The notes beneath the pieces were generated by a model that was not told the origin of the DNA, did not search any database, and was given only the letters and a program-made list of their open reading frames with translations. The position numbers were made by a program, and so were the translations under genes. A DNA stretch of 5,855 nucleotides from Leptolyngbyaceae cyanobacterium SM1_3_5 (GTDB taxonomy: Bacteria; Cyanobacteriota; Cyanobacteriia; Elainellales; Elainellaceae): positions 1 to 5,855 of the forward strand of contig JAAUTJ010000346.1 of NCBI GenBank assembly GCA_012031475.1. Direction: 5' to 3'. This document shows, piece after piece, positions 5,440 to 5,855 of the stretch (its first letter is position 1; every line of letters starts with the position of its first letter).

Positions 5440-5855
5440 TGGGTATGGAGGAGGCGCACCAGAAGAACGGCGAGGATGTTGACGACGAGGGTGACGACGA
5501 ACAGGATCAAGGCGAGATACATTAGTGCGCCGATGTGAAGCGGGTCGAGGGCTTCGGCGAACTGCGTGGCGAGGACGGAGGGAATGGTGGAAGCCGGATC
5601 GAGCAGGGAGACGCTTAAGACTGGGGAGTTGCCGATCACCATGACGACGGCCATTGTTTCGCCCAAGGCGCGACCCAGTGCCAAAGTGACTGCGCCCAAC
5701 AGTCCGGCCAGTCCTGCTGGCAGCATGACGCGAAAAATCGTTTCCCAGCGGGTCGCGCCCAGTGCGCCAGATGCGCTGCGCAATTCTTGGGGAAGCGCCA
5801 GCAGCACGTCACGGCTGATTGCTGCCATTGTCGGTAAGATCATAATTGCCAAAAT
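5436..5855 (-). CDS. pstC: Phosphate ABC transporter permease PstC, C-terminal part (runs off the window)
   Basis: The C-terminal 139 residues of the PstC permease, partner of PstA. The reading frame is open at the window edge, so the TTG at 5852 is not the true start. The EAA-type coupling loop is visible as SASGALGATRWETIFRVMLPAG, followed by LGRALGETMAVVMVIGNSP, a strong PstC signature. The last membrane helix is ALMYLALILFVVTLVVNILAVLL, ending VRLLHTQ. The stop TAG lies in a palindromic repeat, which may have replaced the original last codons. It is the first gene of the visible pst operon and is separated from pstA by 88 bp of repeats, unlike the 28-bp gap between pstA and pstB. No frameshift is seen in this part. 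Confidence 0.93.
   Translation of the reverse strand: MLAIMILPTMAAISRDVLLALPQELRSASGALGATRWETIFRVMLPAGLAGLLGAVTLALGRALGETMAVVMVIGNSPVLSVSLLDPASTIPSVLATQFAEALDPLHIGALMYLALILFVVTLVVNILAVLLVRLLHTQ

Noticed and set aside
5049..5525. A 158-residue open frame on the plus strand across the pstA start, the heptad array and the pstC end
   Set aside because: It is antisense to pstA and pstC and its middle is translated heptad repeat; it shows no family motif.
1..5855. Evidence of an undescribed defence or biosynthetic system
   Set aside because: All recognisable genes belong to ordinary families (chlD, methyltransferase, nudC, DUF6464-like, Moco oxidoreductase, pst). There is no cluster of unknown genes, and the novelty is limited to repeats and indels.

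Overview
The window looks like cyanobacterial chromosome. HIP1-type GCGATCGC octamers are scattered throughout. The left edge carries the start of the chlorophyll gene chlD, and a small protein resembling a cyanobacteria-restricted DUF family lies in the middle. The non-coding stretches hold heptanucleotide tandem repeats and palindromic repeats of kinds familiar from filamentous cyanobacteria. The genus cannot be set from this sequence.

Layout, left to right. On the minus strand, the N-terminus of chlD (1-168) lies just downstream of a class I SAM-dependent methyltransferase gene (979 to 202). Divergent from that gene, nudC (1065-1877, plus strand) encodes an intact NAD+ diphosphatase. Positions 1878-2233 hold no intact gene. 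They contain a hairpin repeat, a decayed IS256/mutator-type transposase and a short GC-rich repeat pair. Then, on the minus strand, come a DUF6464-like protein (2608-2234) and a sulfite-oxidase-like molybdopterin oxidoreductase (3391-2788). Between the latter and the pst genes is a 116-bp MITE-like inverted-repeat element (3445-3560). The right 2.2 kb is the distal part of a phosphate ABC importer operon, transcribed leftward as pstC (C-terminal part, runs off the window), pstA and pstB. PstC and PstA form the membrane channel and PstB supplies the ATPase. A PstS binding protein would be expected upstream, outside the window.

The main anomaly is that five of the eight protein genes are broken by single-base indels, six in total: one each in chlD, the molybdopterin enzyme, pstB and pstA, and two in the methyltransferase. 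Each is repaired by changing a short homopolymer run by one base, and the repaired proteins read through family motifs without loss. Such a density in genes that include chlD and pst fits homopolymer errors in the assembly better than biological decay. I therefore annotate them as genes with apparent frameshifts and give the break positions.

I see no convincing new defence or enzymatic system here. The points of real interest are the indel pattern, the repeat array inserted between pstC and pstA (including a palindrome that supplies the pstC stop codon) and the MITE-like element.
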